Shown here: positions 25,185 to 33,902 of the stretch, in pieces
Numbering within the stretch: position 1 is the stretch's first letter
Layout: each line of letters opens with the position of its first letter
Assembly: GCA_044228505.1 (NCBI GenBank)
Contig: JBGAUT010000011.1
Coordinates: 1 to 64,000, forward strand
Direction: 5' to 3'
Source of the DNA: JAEUKA01 sp044228505
GTDB taxonomy: Bacteria > Myxococcota_A > Polyangia > Palsa-1104 > JAEUJZ01
Length of the DNA: 64,000 bases
Program-made: the position numbers and the translations under genes
Notes under the pieces: model-generated
What the model saw: the letters and a program-made list of their open reading frames with translations, nothing else
Database searches by the model: none
What the model was told of the DNA's origin: nothing

Positions 25185-26711
25185 ATGCGGAAGTTCCCTA
25201 CGGTAGCGGCGCAGCTTGTGGCGACTTGGCTGTGCTTCGGGCTTGTCTCAACGGCGATCGCTCAAGTCGACGCCGATCCGCGCAGCCGCGCCCGGACGCT
25301 GTGCAGCCAAGCCGCCGAGGCTCGGGCTGCCCACGATTCCGCACGAGCCGAAAAGCTGCTCGAACAAGCGCTGCGGTTGTCCCCGGTTCCAGAGATTTCG
25401 CTCCAGCTCGGACAGCTCGCGGAGCAAGAAGGACGAGCCGTGGCGGCGGCGGATCACTACCGGCGCTATCTCGATGCGATGGGTGAGTCTCTGGATGAAG
25501 CGAGCCGGGTCCGAATCGTCTCCGCTCAGCAAGCGCTGCGCGAGCCGACGGCAGAGGTCGACATCCTGGGTCCAAGCGGCAGCCTGCTCTTTGTCGACGA
25601 TCACTTGGTGGGACTGCTGCCGCTGGCGTCCCCGATGATGCTGTCGGCCCAAAGCCATCGCTTCCGAATCGTAGTCAAACAGAGCCGCTTTGAATCCGAT
25701 CCACTGGAGATCACCCCCTCGATGCGGGCGCAACTTCACCTGACGCCGGGCACCTCCGGAACGGCGGTTGCGATCCTGAGCTTGTCGAGTGAGTGGTTGG
25801 TGCTGATCGAACCGACGGAGCTTCCGCCCACCCAACGAGCACTGGTCGAGCAAAGTGTCGCGACGTTGGCCAAGCGCGAGCGAGCCAGCATTTTATCGGC
25901 CCAGCGGCTATCACGAGCCATCGGACAGAAGCCCGCCGGCTGTTTGACCGATCCGATCTGCCAGCAAAGTGTCGCCACAGAGTTAGGCAGCCGAGCCGTG
26001 GTCCGGATCAAGCTCGATGCAGTCGCGGGCAAGCTACACGCCGAGTGGTTTGATGTGGACGGTGGTGGAGTCGCCGCCCATCGCGAGCGCTCGTGCGGCA
26101 CCTGCAAGGATGCCCAGCTTCAGCAATCGGCGGCGGCGCTCGGCAACGAACTACTCCGCGAAGCGCAGAATCATCCCCGGGGGGTGCTCGAGGTCAGCTC
26201 ACAGCCGGCCGGGGCGCAGGTTGTGATCGATGGCCAGAGCCGCGGTGTGACGCCGTATCAGCGAGCACTTCTCGTCGGACGGCATGACATGAAACTGCGG
26301 CTTGGCGGTCATGCCGACTATGACCAAGCCCTCGATATCCAAAGTGGCAAGAGCCTAACGATCGAGGCAACGCTGAGCCCAGTCGCATCGACGGCGGGAT
26401 CAGCGGATCGCGACTCGGCGATGGTGCAGACGCCCAAACGTCCCCTGTGGCGATATCTACTGGGCGGCGGACTGATTGCTTCGGGTGCGATTGTATCGGG
26501 GCTCGGTATCTCGGCGCTCAGTCAGAGCGGAAGCTGTGGGGATATCACGGCCCCCCCGGAAGGTGCGCCTTGCAACTACCTGTACGACACCCGAACAGTG
26601 GGCGGCGGACTTGTGGGAGTGGGAATCGGGCTCACCGTGGGGGGCATTCTCACCATCGCTTGGCCGATGAAATCTACACCGGTGCGCACCGGCTCCCCAG
26701 CTCTCCGCTAA
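25185..26711 (+). CDS. Exported TPR and PEGA-domain protein
   Basis: A 508-residue protein with a signal peptide (cleavage near AIAQ, about 27), a TPR-like helical region (about 35-110), a first PEGA-like beta stretch (VDILGPSGSLLFVDDHLVG), a middle domain, a clear PEGA domain (LEVSSQPAGAQVVIDGQSRGVTP), and two hydrophobic helices near the C-terminus separated by a loop with two Cys. ATG 25185 is preferred to TTG 25173, since it starts the signal peptide cleanly. It is divergent from the FHA activator. This architecture is common among myxobacterial envelope proteins of unknown role. Confidence 0.75.
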   Translation: MRKFPTVAAQLVATWLCFGLVSTAIAQVDADPRSRARTLCSQAAEARAAHDSARAEKLLEQALRLSPVPEISLQLGQLAEQEGRAVAAADHYRRYLDAMGESLDEASRVRIVSAQQALREPTAEVDILGPSGSLLFVDDHLVGLLPLASPMMLSAQSHRFRIVVKQSRFESDPLEITPSMRAQLHLTPGTSGTAVAILSLSSEWLVLIEPTELPPTQRALVEQSVATLAKRERASILSAQRLSRAIGQKPAGCLTDPICQQSVATELGSRAVVRIKLDAVAGKLHAEWFDVDGGGVAAHRERSCGTCKDAQLQQSAAALGNELLREAQNHPRGVLEVSSQPAGAQVVIDGQSRGVTPYQRALLVGRHDMKLRLGGHADYDQALDIQSGKSLTIEATLSPVASTAGSADRDSAMVQTPKRPLWRYLLGGGLIASGAIVSGLGISALSQSGSCGDITAPPEGAPCNYLYDTRTVGGGLVGVGIGLTVGGILTIAWPMKSTPVRTGSPALR

Positions 26712-26783
26712 ACTCCGAAGGAGAGGCCTTGTCGAACCGCTTATTGATGAGACTCGCCTAGCGAGACTTTGGGGGGAGTGCCA

Positions 26784-28805
26784 ATGCGTCGCTTGTTCAC
26801 GGTATGCGGGGCGTTTGTCTCCGCGGTAGCCTTGCTGGTCGGTTGTGAGTCGCTGTGGGTCAACTACAAAGTCCCGAACCCCGACAGTTGCGAGGCACCG
26901 GGTTACGGCTGTTCCGTCGACGAAGTCTGTAACCCGAGCACCCGCAAGTGCGAACCGATCGCCACGACGATGCTGGATCTATCGACGGATGGGGACACCA
27001 TCGTAGATGCCTTCATCCCGACGACCTGCCAAGGAACGGTCAGCTATTCGTGTAGCGCGAACATGTTCTGTACCCAGGCACCGCTTGGCAGCCCGCCCCT
27101 TTTGAAATTGCACGCCATCAGCGAATCGGACATCTGGGCCGTCAGCAGCAGCCGAATCGTGCATTACGACGGGAAGATCTGGAACACGATCGCCAATTGC
27201 GGTTCCACGGCAGGCTTTGCTGATGTCTTTGCGCCCTCGAACAGCGATGTTTGGTTCATCGAAGGCCGCCGTGTCCTGCGCCTGCAAAGCAACACCATCA
27301 CCGAGATTCCCATCACTCTGAACGATCCGAACACCAAGCTGCGCGCCCTGTGGGGAGTGAGCGGCAAAATCTGGCTGGTCGGCACCGGCGGCACGATCTT
27401 TCAGTGGGACGGCACCACCTTCACGGCCCAGAACTCGGGAGTCAGCAGCAACCTCAACGCAATCTGGGGCCCCGATGGTCAGAACCTATGGGCGGTAGGC
27501 GATAACGGCACGGTTCTCCGTTACAACGGCACCACCTGGGCCAAAGAAAATGTCACGGCCACGGCCCACCTGCAATCGGTCCACGGCGCGTCTTCGTCCT
27601 CGGTGTGGGTGGTCGGAGCGAATAGCACCCTGCTGCGCTGGAATGGCTCCGCTTGGGTGAATCAGGTGCTGCTTCCCAGCACCAACATGCTCAGCATCTC
27701 GGTGGACGGAGGCAACAACGGCTGGATCACGACCCAAGGTGGCGAGCTGTTTCGCGGCACCGCTGGGAACTGGATGGTCCACTACAGCGGCCTACTAAGC
27801 CGTCCGAACAACGAGGTCTGGAGCTTCGGGGCCAACTCTGCGGCGATGGTCGGCGGCAACACCAAGGCGGTGCGCAGCAAGTGGAATGGCACCACCTGGA
27901 ACGACTCGATGGACGAGCTGATGCCCTCTCCACGAGCCATGGTCACAATCTCTGTGCCCTTTGCGGGTGCCGCCGCGATGGGTCAGGGAATCGATGGCAA
28001 TACCTACAGCATCAGCACCGATCTTACGAACCTTGGCTCACGCTTGCAGATTGGCAGTTCTGGCTGGGTAGGCCTGGGTTTGTGGATCGATCCGGCCCCC
28101 ACCGGCTCTCGCCTGGCCTGGGTCGTCGGCAAAGGAGGGATGTCGTACTCCCTTACCGGCACCACCTGGTCACCGAGTCCCACCGGCACCACCGACGATC
28201 TTAGCGCGGTCTGTGGCACTGCTTCGAGCGCGGTCTGGGCAATCGGAACGGACCCGACCGGCACCAATGGCCGAGCCGTAAACTGGAACGGCTTGAGCTG
28301 GTCGGTCCTGACAGCCAACGGATTGACCGGGAACCCACTTTATGCGGTCGCTTGCGCAAACGGCCAAGCCTATGCCGTTGGGAAGAGCATGGTGATGCTC
28401 GGCTGTACGAGTGCAAGCTGCACCGCCATCAACACCTCCTTGATTGCGACCCTTGCGAGCCAGACCGCCTATGCGATCTGGAGTACACCCTCCGCAAGCG
28501 GAGCGGGTGCGCTCGACTTCTGGGTCGCAGGCAGCGGCGGCAGCATCTATCGCTACCAGACGGTGGCCGACAAGGCGACACCGTATCCATCGGGAACGAC
28601 CCAGACACTGCGTAACATTTTTGGCAAAAATCACTCTGAGTTCTTCGTCACTGGGGATGCGGGAACGGTGCTGAAGTGGAACGGAACGGCCTTCTCTGTC
28701 GTCAAGACCGATACCACTGCAAGCCTGACCACCGGCGTGGTCCTTCCAACTGGGCAAAGCGTCATCGGGGGAGCCTCCGCTGGCTGGCTTCATCAGGTCC
28801 AGTAG
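26784..28805 (+). CDS. Lipoprotein with beta-propeller-like repeats
   Basis: A 673-residue secreted protein: signal peptide with lipobox LLVGC (Cys about 21), a short Cys-rich region (CEAPGYGCSVDEVCNPSTRKC), then many copies of a roughly 40-residue unit of the type LxAIWGxxxxxxWAVGDNGTVLRYNGTTW, which is the pattern of YCF48/BNR-like beta propellers. I choose ATG 26784 with GGGGGGAG upstream. Related proteins are abundant in myxobacteria and are thought to be surface exposed; the ligand is unknown. Confidence 0.8.
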   Translation: MRRLFTVCGAFVSAVALLVGCESLWVNYKVPNPDSCEAPGYGCSVDEVCNPSTRKCEPIATTMLDLSTDGDTIVDAFIPTTCQGTVSYSCSANMFCTQAPLGSPPLLKLHAISESDIWAVSSSRIVHYDGKIWNTIANCGSTAGFADVFAPSNSDVWFIEGRRVLRLQSNTITEIPITLNDPNTKLRALWGVSGKIWLVGTGGTIFQWDGTTFTAQNSGVSSNLNAIWGPDGQNLWAVGDNGTVLRYNGTTWAKENVTATAHLQSVHGASSSSVWVVGANSTLLRWNGSAWVNQVLLPSTNMLSISVDGGNNGWITTQGGELFRGTAGNWMVHYSGLLSRPNNEVWSFGANSAAMVGGNTKAVRSKWNGTTWNDSMDELMPSPRAMVTISVPFAGAAAMGQGIDGNTYSISTDLTNLGSRLQIGSSGWVGLGLWIDPAPTGSRLAWVVGKGGMSYSLTGTTWSPSPTGTTDDLSAVCGTASSAVWAIGTDPTGTNGRAVNWNGLSWSVLTANGLTGNPLYAVACANGQAYAVGKSMVMLGCTSASCTAINTSLIATLASQTAYAIWSTPSASGAGALDFWVAGSGGSIYRYQTVADKATPYPSGTTQTLRNIFGKNHSEFFVTGDAGTVLKWNGTAFSVVKTDTTASLTTGVVLPTGQSVIGGASAGWLHQVQ

Positions 28806-28867
28806 CTTCGCAGTGGAATCATCAGGCTGTCTCTGCGTTTGCCAAAAACCAACAGGAGTCCTCACCC

Positions 28868-29461
28868 ATGATTCGTTCCCTGGTCTTGTCTTCGGCTGTG
28901 CTGTCCCTCGCTGCGTGCGGGGGAGGTTCTGTCTCTATGCTGCCGCCGATTCCCGCTCCTCCTGGTGTGACCAAGAAGGACGGAGTCACCTATTACAAAG
29001 ACGTGCAGCCGATCATGCAGCGCAGTTGCCAAGGCTGTCACGTGAGCGGTGGAGTCGGACCCTTCCCACTCACTACCTATGACGAGGCGTTTCAGAACTC
29101 CGGTCCGGTGTCGGCGGCGGTCGTCGGTCGCCGCATGCCACCGTGGAAACCCGCTGACAACTGTCAGAAGTTCCAAAACTCGCGAGCGCTCACCCAAGAT
29201 GCCATCGACACGATCTACTCATGGGTGGCGGACGGTTCGCCTGCCGGTAATCCGGCAGATGCGCCGCCTAATATGACGCCCAATCAAGTCACGCTCGATT
29301 GGGTCGACACCACGATGATGCCAAGCGGTTCGTATGCTCCTTCGGCTTCGTTAAGCACCGATTATCACTGCTTCATTCTCGATCCCAAGCTAACGGCGGA
29401 CCGAGATATCATTGGCTATACAGTTCATCCTCGGCGAGACGACAGCAAATCGATGATCTAG
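28868..29461 (+). pseudogene. 5' fragment of a heme-domain copper monooxygenase gene
   Basis: ATG 28868 (AGGAG just upstream) begins a lipoprotein signal (LAACGG) and a cytochrome-c-like domain with CQGCH and MPPW, followed by the first strand of a copper type II ascorbate-dependent monooxygenase (DYHCFILDPKL, DIIGY). At IGY the similarity stops and the frame ends after 15 codons. The rest of the enzyme resumes at about 30597 after a 1.18-kb segment. The fragment could still be translated as a small cytochrome, but it lacks all copper ligands. Confidence 0.8.
29411..29419. repeat. Left copy of 9-bp direct repeat ATTGGCTAT
   Basis: ATTGGCTAT occurs here and at 30597-30605, exactly at the two break points of the monooxygenase reading frame (the codons for I-G-Y). 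It looks like a target-site duplication, or homology used in a recombination. Confidence 0.7.
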
Positions 29462-29501
29462 GACACGGAGGGAACGCGGCAGGGAACGAACCGTACTGCA
29501 C

Positions 29502-29864
29502 CTATTTTGTCGGTTGAAATCGCAGCGAGATCGAGTTCACACAGTGGCGCGTATTCTTTTCGGTGAAGCGCTCTCCAATGAAGACGTGACCGAGATGTCC
29601 ACCGCAGGCCGCGCACAGGATTTCTGTTCTGCGACCATCCGCATCCGTCAACCTTCGCACCGCACCCGGAATTTCGTCATCGAAGCTCGGCCAGCCGCAG
29701 CCACTATGAAACTTGCTATCGGAACGATACAGGGGGGCATTACAGCGACGACAAAGGTACATTCCTTCTGCACTGGTGTCGGTGTACTCTCCGGTAAAGG
29801 CACGCTCCGTCCCTTTCCCTTCAATGACAAACGCTTCTTCAGGAGTCAGCCGGTTCCAAGCCAT
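29502..29864 (-). CDS. msrB: Peptide-methionine (R)-S-oxide reductase MsrB
   Basis: MsrB reduces methionine-R-sulfoxide in proteins, using thioredoxin. The 120-residue product is a complete minimal MsrB: the zinc site has CRRC and CAAC, HSGCGWPSF carries the usual central motif, and the catalytic Cys lies in TRHCVNSISLRF near the C-terminus. There is no signal peptide, so it is cytoplasmic. No strong SD is seen upstream of ATG 29864. It lies inside the segment that interrupts the monooxygenase gene. Confidence 0.93.
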   Translation of the reverse strand: MAWNRLTPEEAFVIEGKGTERAFTGEYTDTSAEGMYLCRRCNAPLYRSDSKFHSGCGWPSFDDEIPGAVRRLTDADGRRTEILCAACGGHLGHVFIGERFTEKNTRHCVNSISLRFQPTK

Positions 29865-30012
29865 GGCTGATTATTCCAAAGGCCGTCGCAAGACTCAAGC
29901 GGTTGTCACTTTTTACAGTACTTACTTTGCTTCATGCGCTCCGATGGGCGCAGCGATACCAATGCAAAAAAGGAGTCAGTAGCAGTCGGTGTTCCGCTTG
30001 GTGACCGGGCCG

Positions 30013-30468
30013 CTACTCCTTCTTCTTCGGCTTCCCGAGTAGACCTGCGGCCGCTGCCTGCGCGCCCTTGGAGTCACCAACCAGCACAATCACCGAGCAG
30101 CTCCCATTGGTCTTGGGAGAAATCTGTCCCAGGACTTTGGCCACGCAGCCATTCTGTTCGGGAGTGGCCGGCCCCGTCACTTTGACATCAGAGGTTACGC
30201 CCTGCTTCCAGGTGAACTTGGCAACAAACGCCGCTCCAGCCGGTGCACAGCGATCCAGCGCCTGTTTCGACTTGGCCAGCGTTGCCACGATCGTCACGGT
30301 TGCAAGCAGTCCCCCTTCCGCCATTTCACAGGAAAGCTGACGTACTTCCTGGCCATCGACAGAGAGACTGCCCACGCTCAACTTCGTAGCAGCCACCGCG
30401 CTGCTCCACATCCCGAGCATCGCAACGGCAAAGAATCCAACCAACCGAAACCTACTAGGTGTCTTCAT
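30013..30468 (-). CDS. Small secreted protein of unknown function
   Basis: A 151-residue protein with a clear signal peptide (cleavage after AVAA, about 27). The mature part is beta-rich with four Cys that could form two disulfides (SCEMAEG, RCAPAGA, GCVAKVL, SCSVIV) and a basic tail ending KPKKKE. No family recognised. It shares the inserted segment and strand with msrB, with a gap of about 150 bases in which I see no gene. Confidence 0.65.
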   Translation of the reverse strand: MKTPSRFRLVGFFAVAMLGMWSSAVAATKLSVGSLSVDGQEVRQLSCEMAEGGLLATVTIVATLAKSKQALDRCAPAGAAFVAKFTWKQGVTSDVKVTGPATPEQNGCVAKVLGQISPKTNGSCSVIVLVGDSKGAQAAAAGLLGKPKKKE

Positions 30469-30572
30469 CTTGAGTACTCCACAAAACGGCGAACCCTGTG
30501 ACTATATCGAATGCAGCCTGCTACTTGGTGATTGTTCCCCGCCTGCTGCCTCGATGCCAGGGAATCCCATCG

Positions 30573-31295
30573 ATGTCCTGCGGCGGACTGCAAGTAATTG
30601 GCTATGAGGTCGTTCCCGGTGCCAAGCAGAGTGTCCATCACGTCCTGCTTTATCCCGCAGATGCAGCGCTGGCACAGGCAGCGGATGCCAAGACCCCTGA
30701 AGTCGGCTGGTCGTGCTTTGGCGGCCCTGGAATCAAGACTGCATCGACGATCGGCGGCTGGGTGCCCGGCAGTCCTCCAACCAAGTATCCAACCAACACC
30801 GGCATCACCCTCCCTGCGGGCCAAGTCCTGGTCATGCAGGTGCATTACGACAACCATCACGGTGGTGCCTGGACTCCCGATCGGACCAGCGTAAAACTCC
30901 AGTACTCTCAAACTCCGGTGGCAAAAAAGGCCGCGATCCTGTCGGTTCAAAACTCGACGTTTCTGCTGCCACCCGGTGCAACCAACTACTCGGTCGTGGG
31001 AAACCTGACAGCGCCAGGGGACGGCTACGTCTACGGACTGCTCCCGCACGCTCACCAGCTTGGAAAACGACTCCGTGTCGAGACGGCGGACACCTGCATG
31101 ATCGACATTCCTGCGTGGGACTTTAACTGGCAGCAGTTCTACTTTTACGAAAACAATCAGGGGATGTTCGTAAAGAAAGGAACGCAGCTCAAGCTCACCT
31201 GCGTATACGACAATCCCACCAGCACGGCGGTCACTTGGGGTGAGTCAACCACCGACGAGATGTGTCTCAATTATTTCTACACCACCGGCCCGTAA
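30573..31295 (+). pseudogene. 3' part of the copper type II monooxygenase gene
   Basis: Homology to copper type II ascorbate-dependent monooxygenases resumes at IGYEVVPG (about 30597). All expected copper ligands are here: the His pair in VHHVLLY and His in MQVHYDN (first copper site), the HxH of LPHAHQLG and Met in DEMCLNYFY (second site). The heme domain and the start lie beyond the 1.18-kb insertion. ATG 30573 could allow separate translation, but without signal peptide the protein would not reach the periplasm. The end overlaps the convergent hydrolase gene by 19 bases. Confidence 0.82.
30597..30605. repeat. Right copy of 9-bp direct repeat ATTGGCTAT
   Basis: Pair of the repeat at 29411-29419; the monooxygenase frame continues from here. 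Confidence 0.7.
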
Positions 31296-32113
31296 TTCCC
31301 GGAATCCCCCGCTAGATCGACTTCGGCATAAGGCACCGTCCATACCTGCGGATGTGCGAGCCGGTGACCGACGTAGCCGTCATCTCCATCCTCACCAAAA
31401 CAGGTGCCATGATCACTACAGATGATCCCTACGGCCCCCCCGCGCTCGCGCAGTGAATCGAGTAGCACCGGCAGATGTCGATCCAGATCGACGAGCGCTG
31501 CTGCTTGGGTTTCGCAACTCTCGCGGGTCGCCCCTTTGAGGAACATTTTCGTCGGTGGATGAGTGGCTGCAGCATTGATAAACAGAAACACCCGCTGCTC
31601 TTTGGGAAGACCCTGCAAGCGCTCGCGAGCAATCCGAAACTGATTGCGCGACGCCCAAGGACTCACCACGCTGGTTTCTCGGTTGTAGTGAGACTCCTCA
31701 AACAACGAAGGCAGCACAGCGCCAAGGGGTGAACCGGGATTGAAAAAGCCCGTGCCTCCCAGACAGATGGTGCGGTATCCCGCCTGTTGATACGCTGCAA
31801 TCAGCGAGGATCCATCCAGCAGCAGAGTGCCGGGTCCGGTGGTTCGAGAGCCCGCAAATCGCAACGCCAAGGGACGCAGATGCGGTCCGGGCGAAATTGG
31901 TGTCGGAAAAAAGCCCGCGAAAAACGCTTGGTGCGCCGCAAAGGTAAAGGTCGCCGGAGTATGGCGAGGCTCGAAACCATTCGGAAGGAGAGCGCCAAGG
32001 TTCGGCAGCCGTCCCGCAGCGAGTGTATCGCGCGCCACATCGTAACGAAGCGCATCCAGCGTTAAGAGCAGAAAGTCGCGCTTCCCAAACGCTTCCCGAA
32101 ACGAAATCATCAC
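31277..32113 (-). CDS. Alkaline-phosphatase-superfamily (sulfatase-like) hydrolase, STM4013-like
   Basis: A 278-residue metal-dependent hydrolase. Metal and catalytic residues fit the superfamily: LLTLDALRYD near the N-terminus, a Thr/Ser-rich nucleophile region (HTPATFTFAAHQAFFAG), and IICSDHGTCFGEDG followed by GHRLAHP near the C-terminus. Sequence and context resemble the STM4013/SEN3800 family, which is encoded with an ATP-grasp protein, as here. No signal peptide, so cytoplasmic. Its ATG overlaps the HAD gene stop by 4 bases, so translation is coupled. Substrate unknown. Confidence 0.8.
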   Translation of the reverse strand: MMISFREAFGKRDFLLLTLDALRYDVARDTLAAGRLPNLGALLPNGFEPRHTPATFTFAAHQAFFAGFFPTPISPGPHLRPLALRFAGSRTTGPGTLLLDGSSLIAAYQQAGYRTICLGGTGFFNPGSPLGAVLPSLFEESHYNRETSVVSPWASRNQFRIARERLQGLPKEQRVFLFINAAATHPPTKMFLKGATRESCETQAAALVDLDRHLPVLLDSLRERGGAVGIICSDHGTCFGEDGDDGYVGHRLAHPQVWTVPYAEVDLAGDSGNYGPVV

Positions 32114-32724
32114 AGCCTCACGTCATGAAGAGTCGACAGAATCGGAATGTCTATGGGGGCATCAAACCAGCGCGTACGGAGCAGAAAGGCCGTGATGCCT
32201 ACAGAGTGGGCACCGGCAACATCGGCCACCGGATCATCACCGATCATCACCGCCGTGGCAGCATCGCGGACATCGACCCCGGCCAGGGCCAGGGCATGCT
32301 GGAAGATGGACGCATGAGGTTTCGGATTCCCAAACTCTTGTGACACCACCACCGCATCCACAAATGGCAGCAAACCGACCGTAGCAATCTTGGCGCGCTG
32401 GACCCGAGACGAACCGTTGGTGATCACGATCTTTGGACCCTGAAAGGCCGACAGAAGCTCGATCGCGCCACTGCGTAACCTGACGTGCTCGGGCAGCTCC
32501 CGCTCAAACCGGGCTCGCGCTTGGGCGGTCGATATCTGCAGCGCGATTCCGATCCGTTCAAACAGAGCCCGACGTGACCCGCGCCCCCCAGCATCCAGCG
32601 CCACCAGCTCTTCGATGTCCCAACCTGGACTGGGAATGTAACTATGTAGCCAGCTTAGCAATGCGGCATCTCGATCAATCAAGGTGTTGTCCAGGTCGAG
32701 CAGCAGCGCACGAATCAGCGACAT
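32110..32724 (-). CDS. HAD-superfamily hydrolase
   Basis: A 204-residue phosphatase-type HAD protein with all four motifs: LLLDLDNTLID (nucleophile Asp and acid Asp), ITNGSS, the Lys in NPKPHASIF, and MIGDDPVADV. It is most like putative phosphoglycolate/pyrimidine-nucleotidase HAD proteins. It is the middle gene of a three-gene operon: 8 bases after the ATP-grasp gene and overlapping the sulfatase-like gene by 4 bases. It may remove a phosphate from the product of the ATP-grasp step. Confidence 0.85.
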   Translation of the reverse strand: MSLIRALLLDLDNTLIDRDAALLSWLHSYIPSPGWDIEELVALDAGGRGSRRALFERIGIALQISTAQARARFERELPEHVRLRSGAIELLSAFQGPKIVITNGSSRVQRAKIATVGLLPFVDAVVVSQEFGNPKPHASIFQHALALAGVDVRDAATAVMIGDDPVADVAGAHSVGITAFLLRTRWFDAPIDIPILSTLHDVRL

Positions 32725-32732
32725 CGCACCCC

Positions 32733-33872
32733 TTATGCAACCGCGCCAAACAGCGCGTGAACCTGTGACTGGTAACTGTCTCGACCGTCGCTGAGTAAGC
32801 GAGGTAGGTAGTCTCCCCAGGCATTACACTCCAGCACATAAGGACGACCCGCTGGATCTACCATGACATCCACTCCCACTGCGAGCTGGCCTGGAAAGCA
32901 ATCCGCAGCGCGTCGGCAGACTTCATAGACTGCGGTGATGGTCCTGTCGCCAAAGGACCGGAGCGCTTGCTCGGCATCAAGCCGTGACGCATCAATGTGA
33001 AGGTTGGTAATGGTGCCTCTGCCAACCCGTGCGATCCGCTGCGCAATCTGTCCTTTTATCACCAGCACTCGCAGGTCAAACGGACCCGCCTCTGTCCCGG
33101 CTTTGGGAATCCAGCGCTGAACGATCGCTCCGTCGCTCAGAATGATGCGGAAAAGCACGTCTATCGATTCGCGATCGCGATAGGAGCGGAGACGCTTTTC
33201 GTTGCTCAGAAAGCCGTTTTCAAGTCGCGCCGTGGTCGTAAGCTGCTCTCTGTTTTCCGCAAACCGATAGGCCAGGATTCCGGCCCCTGATGACCCCCAA
33301 CGCGGTTTGATGAACGCTGCATGGAGATTGCGCTGGGAAAGAAACTCACGCAAGGAGTCCGGCGTAGGCGGAGCTGGGTAGGTCTCCGGAACCGGCACTC
33401 CGGCGGCTTGTAGTCGATCCGCGCAAACCAGCTTATCGGTCATCGTCAAGATGTGCTCGACCGGATGCGTTGCGACAAGATGCAAGCTCGCTTGATCGAT
33501 GGCGCGCAGCGTTTGTGCGAGCCCCGAAAACCACGCCCGTCCTGGTCGCCACTGACCCTGCGATAGCGCGCCCGAAAAGCCGCCCCGTCTCGCCAACTCA
33601 TGCCAAATCAGACTGTCCGCCCCCGGTGATTCCACCCGTAACCAGTCACCCGCCTGTCCAAGTTCACGGAGCACGAAAGGATCGGACAGGACTTCCTGCC
33701 ATGGAACCACCACCGGCGTCGGCAGTCCTGCCTGCTGGAGCGCGGCCGCAAAGCCCAAGGCTCGTTTGTCCTGGGGCACTGCAACGATGACGATTCGACG
33801 GGATCGGACGGATCCCTGCTTGGAATCGCGCTCGCGGAAAGCGGCGAAGGTACCGCACGCGTCAATCGTCAT
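32733..33872 (-). CDS. ATP-grasp protein, STM4014-like
   Basis: A 379-residue protein with ATP-grasp features: FIKPRWGSSGAGIL (nucleotide-binding loop), DLRVLVIKG, VGVDVMVDP and VLECNAWGD (metal-binding acidic/Asn residues). Family members join a carboxylate to an amine or thiol through an acyl phosphate. The N-terminal part (IVIVAVPQDKRALGFAAAL, then VPW) fits the STM4014 family, whose gene usually neighbours an STM4013-type hydrolase and radical-SAM genes; no radical-SAM gene is here. It is the first gene of the operon. Start ATG 33872 lies 30 bases from the divergent diiron gene. Confidence 0.8.
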   Translation of the reverse strand: MTIDACGTFAAFRERDSKQGSVRSRRIVIVAVPQDKRALGFAAALQQAGLPTPVVVPWQEVLSDPFVLRELGQAGDWLRVESPGADSLIWHELARRGGFSGALSQGQWRPGRAWFSGLAQTLRAIDQASLHLVATHPVEHILTMTDKLVCADRLQAAGVPVPETYPAPPTPDSLREFLSQRNLHAAFIKPRWGSSGAGILAYRFAENREQLTTTARLENGFLSNEKRLRSYRDRESIDVLFRIILSDGAIVQRWIPKAGTEAGPFDLRVLVIKGQIAQRIARVGRGTITNLHIDASRLDAEQALRSFGDRTITAVYEVCRRAADCFPGQLAVGVDVMVDPAGRPYVLECNAWGDYLPRLLSDGRDSYQSQVHALFGAVA

Positions 33873-33902
33873 CGTGTAGGGAGTGTCGCCAAACGACCTA
33901 CG

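Larger units (their letters stand above)
29420..30596. mobile_element. 1.18-kb inserted segment carrying msrB and a secreted protein gene
   Basis: The segment splits one monooxygenase gene and is bounded by the 9-bp direct repeat ATTGGCTAT. It encodes msrB and a small secreted protein, both on the minus strand, opposite to the host gene. Its base composition around msrB looks less GC-rich than the neighbours. No transposase or integrase and no convincing terminal inverted repeats are visible, so it may be a passenger-only element or the product of a recombination between related genes. Confidence 0.55.
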
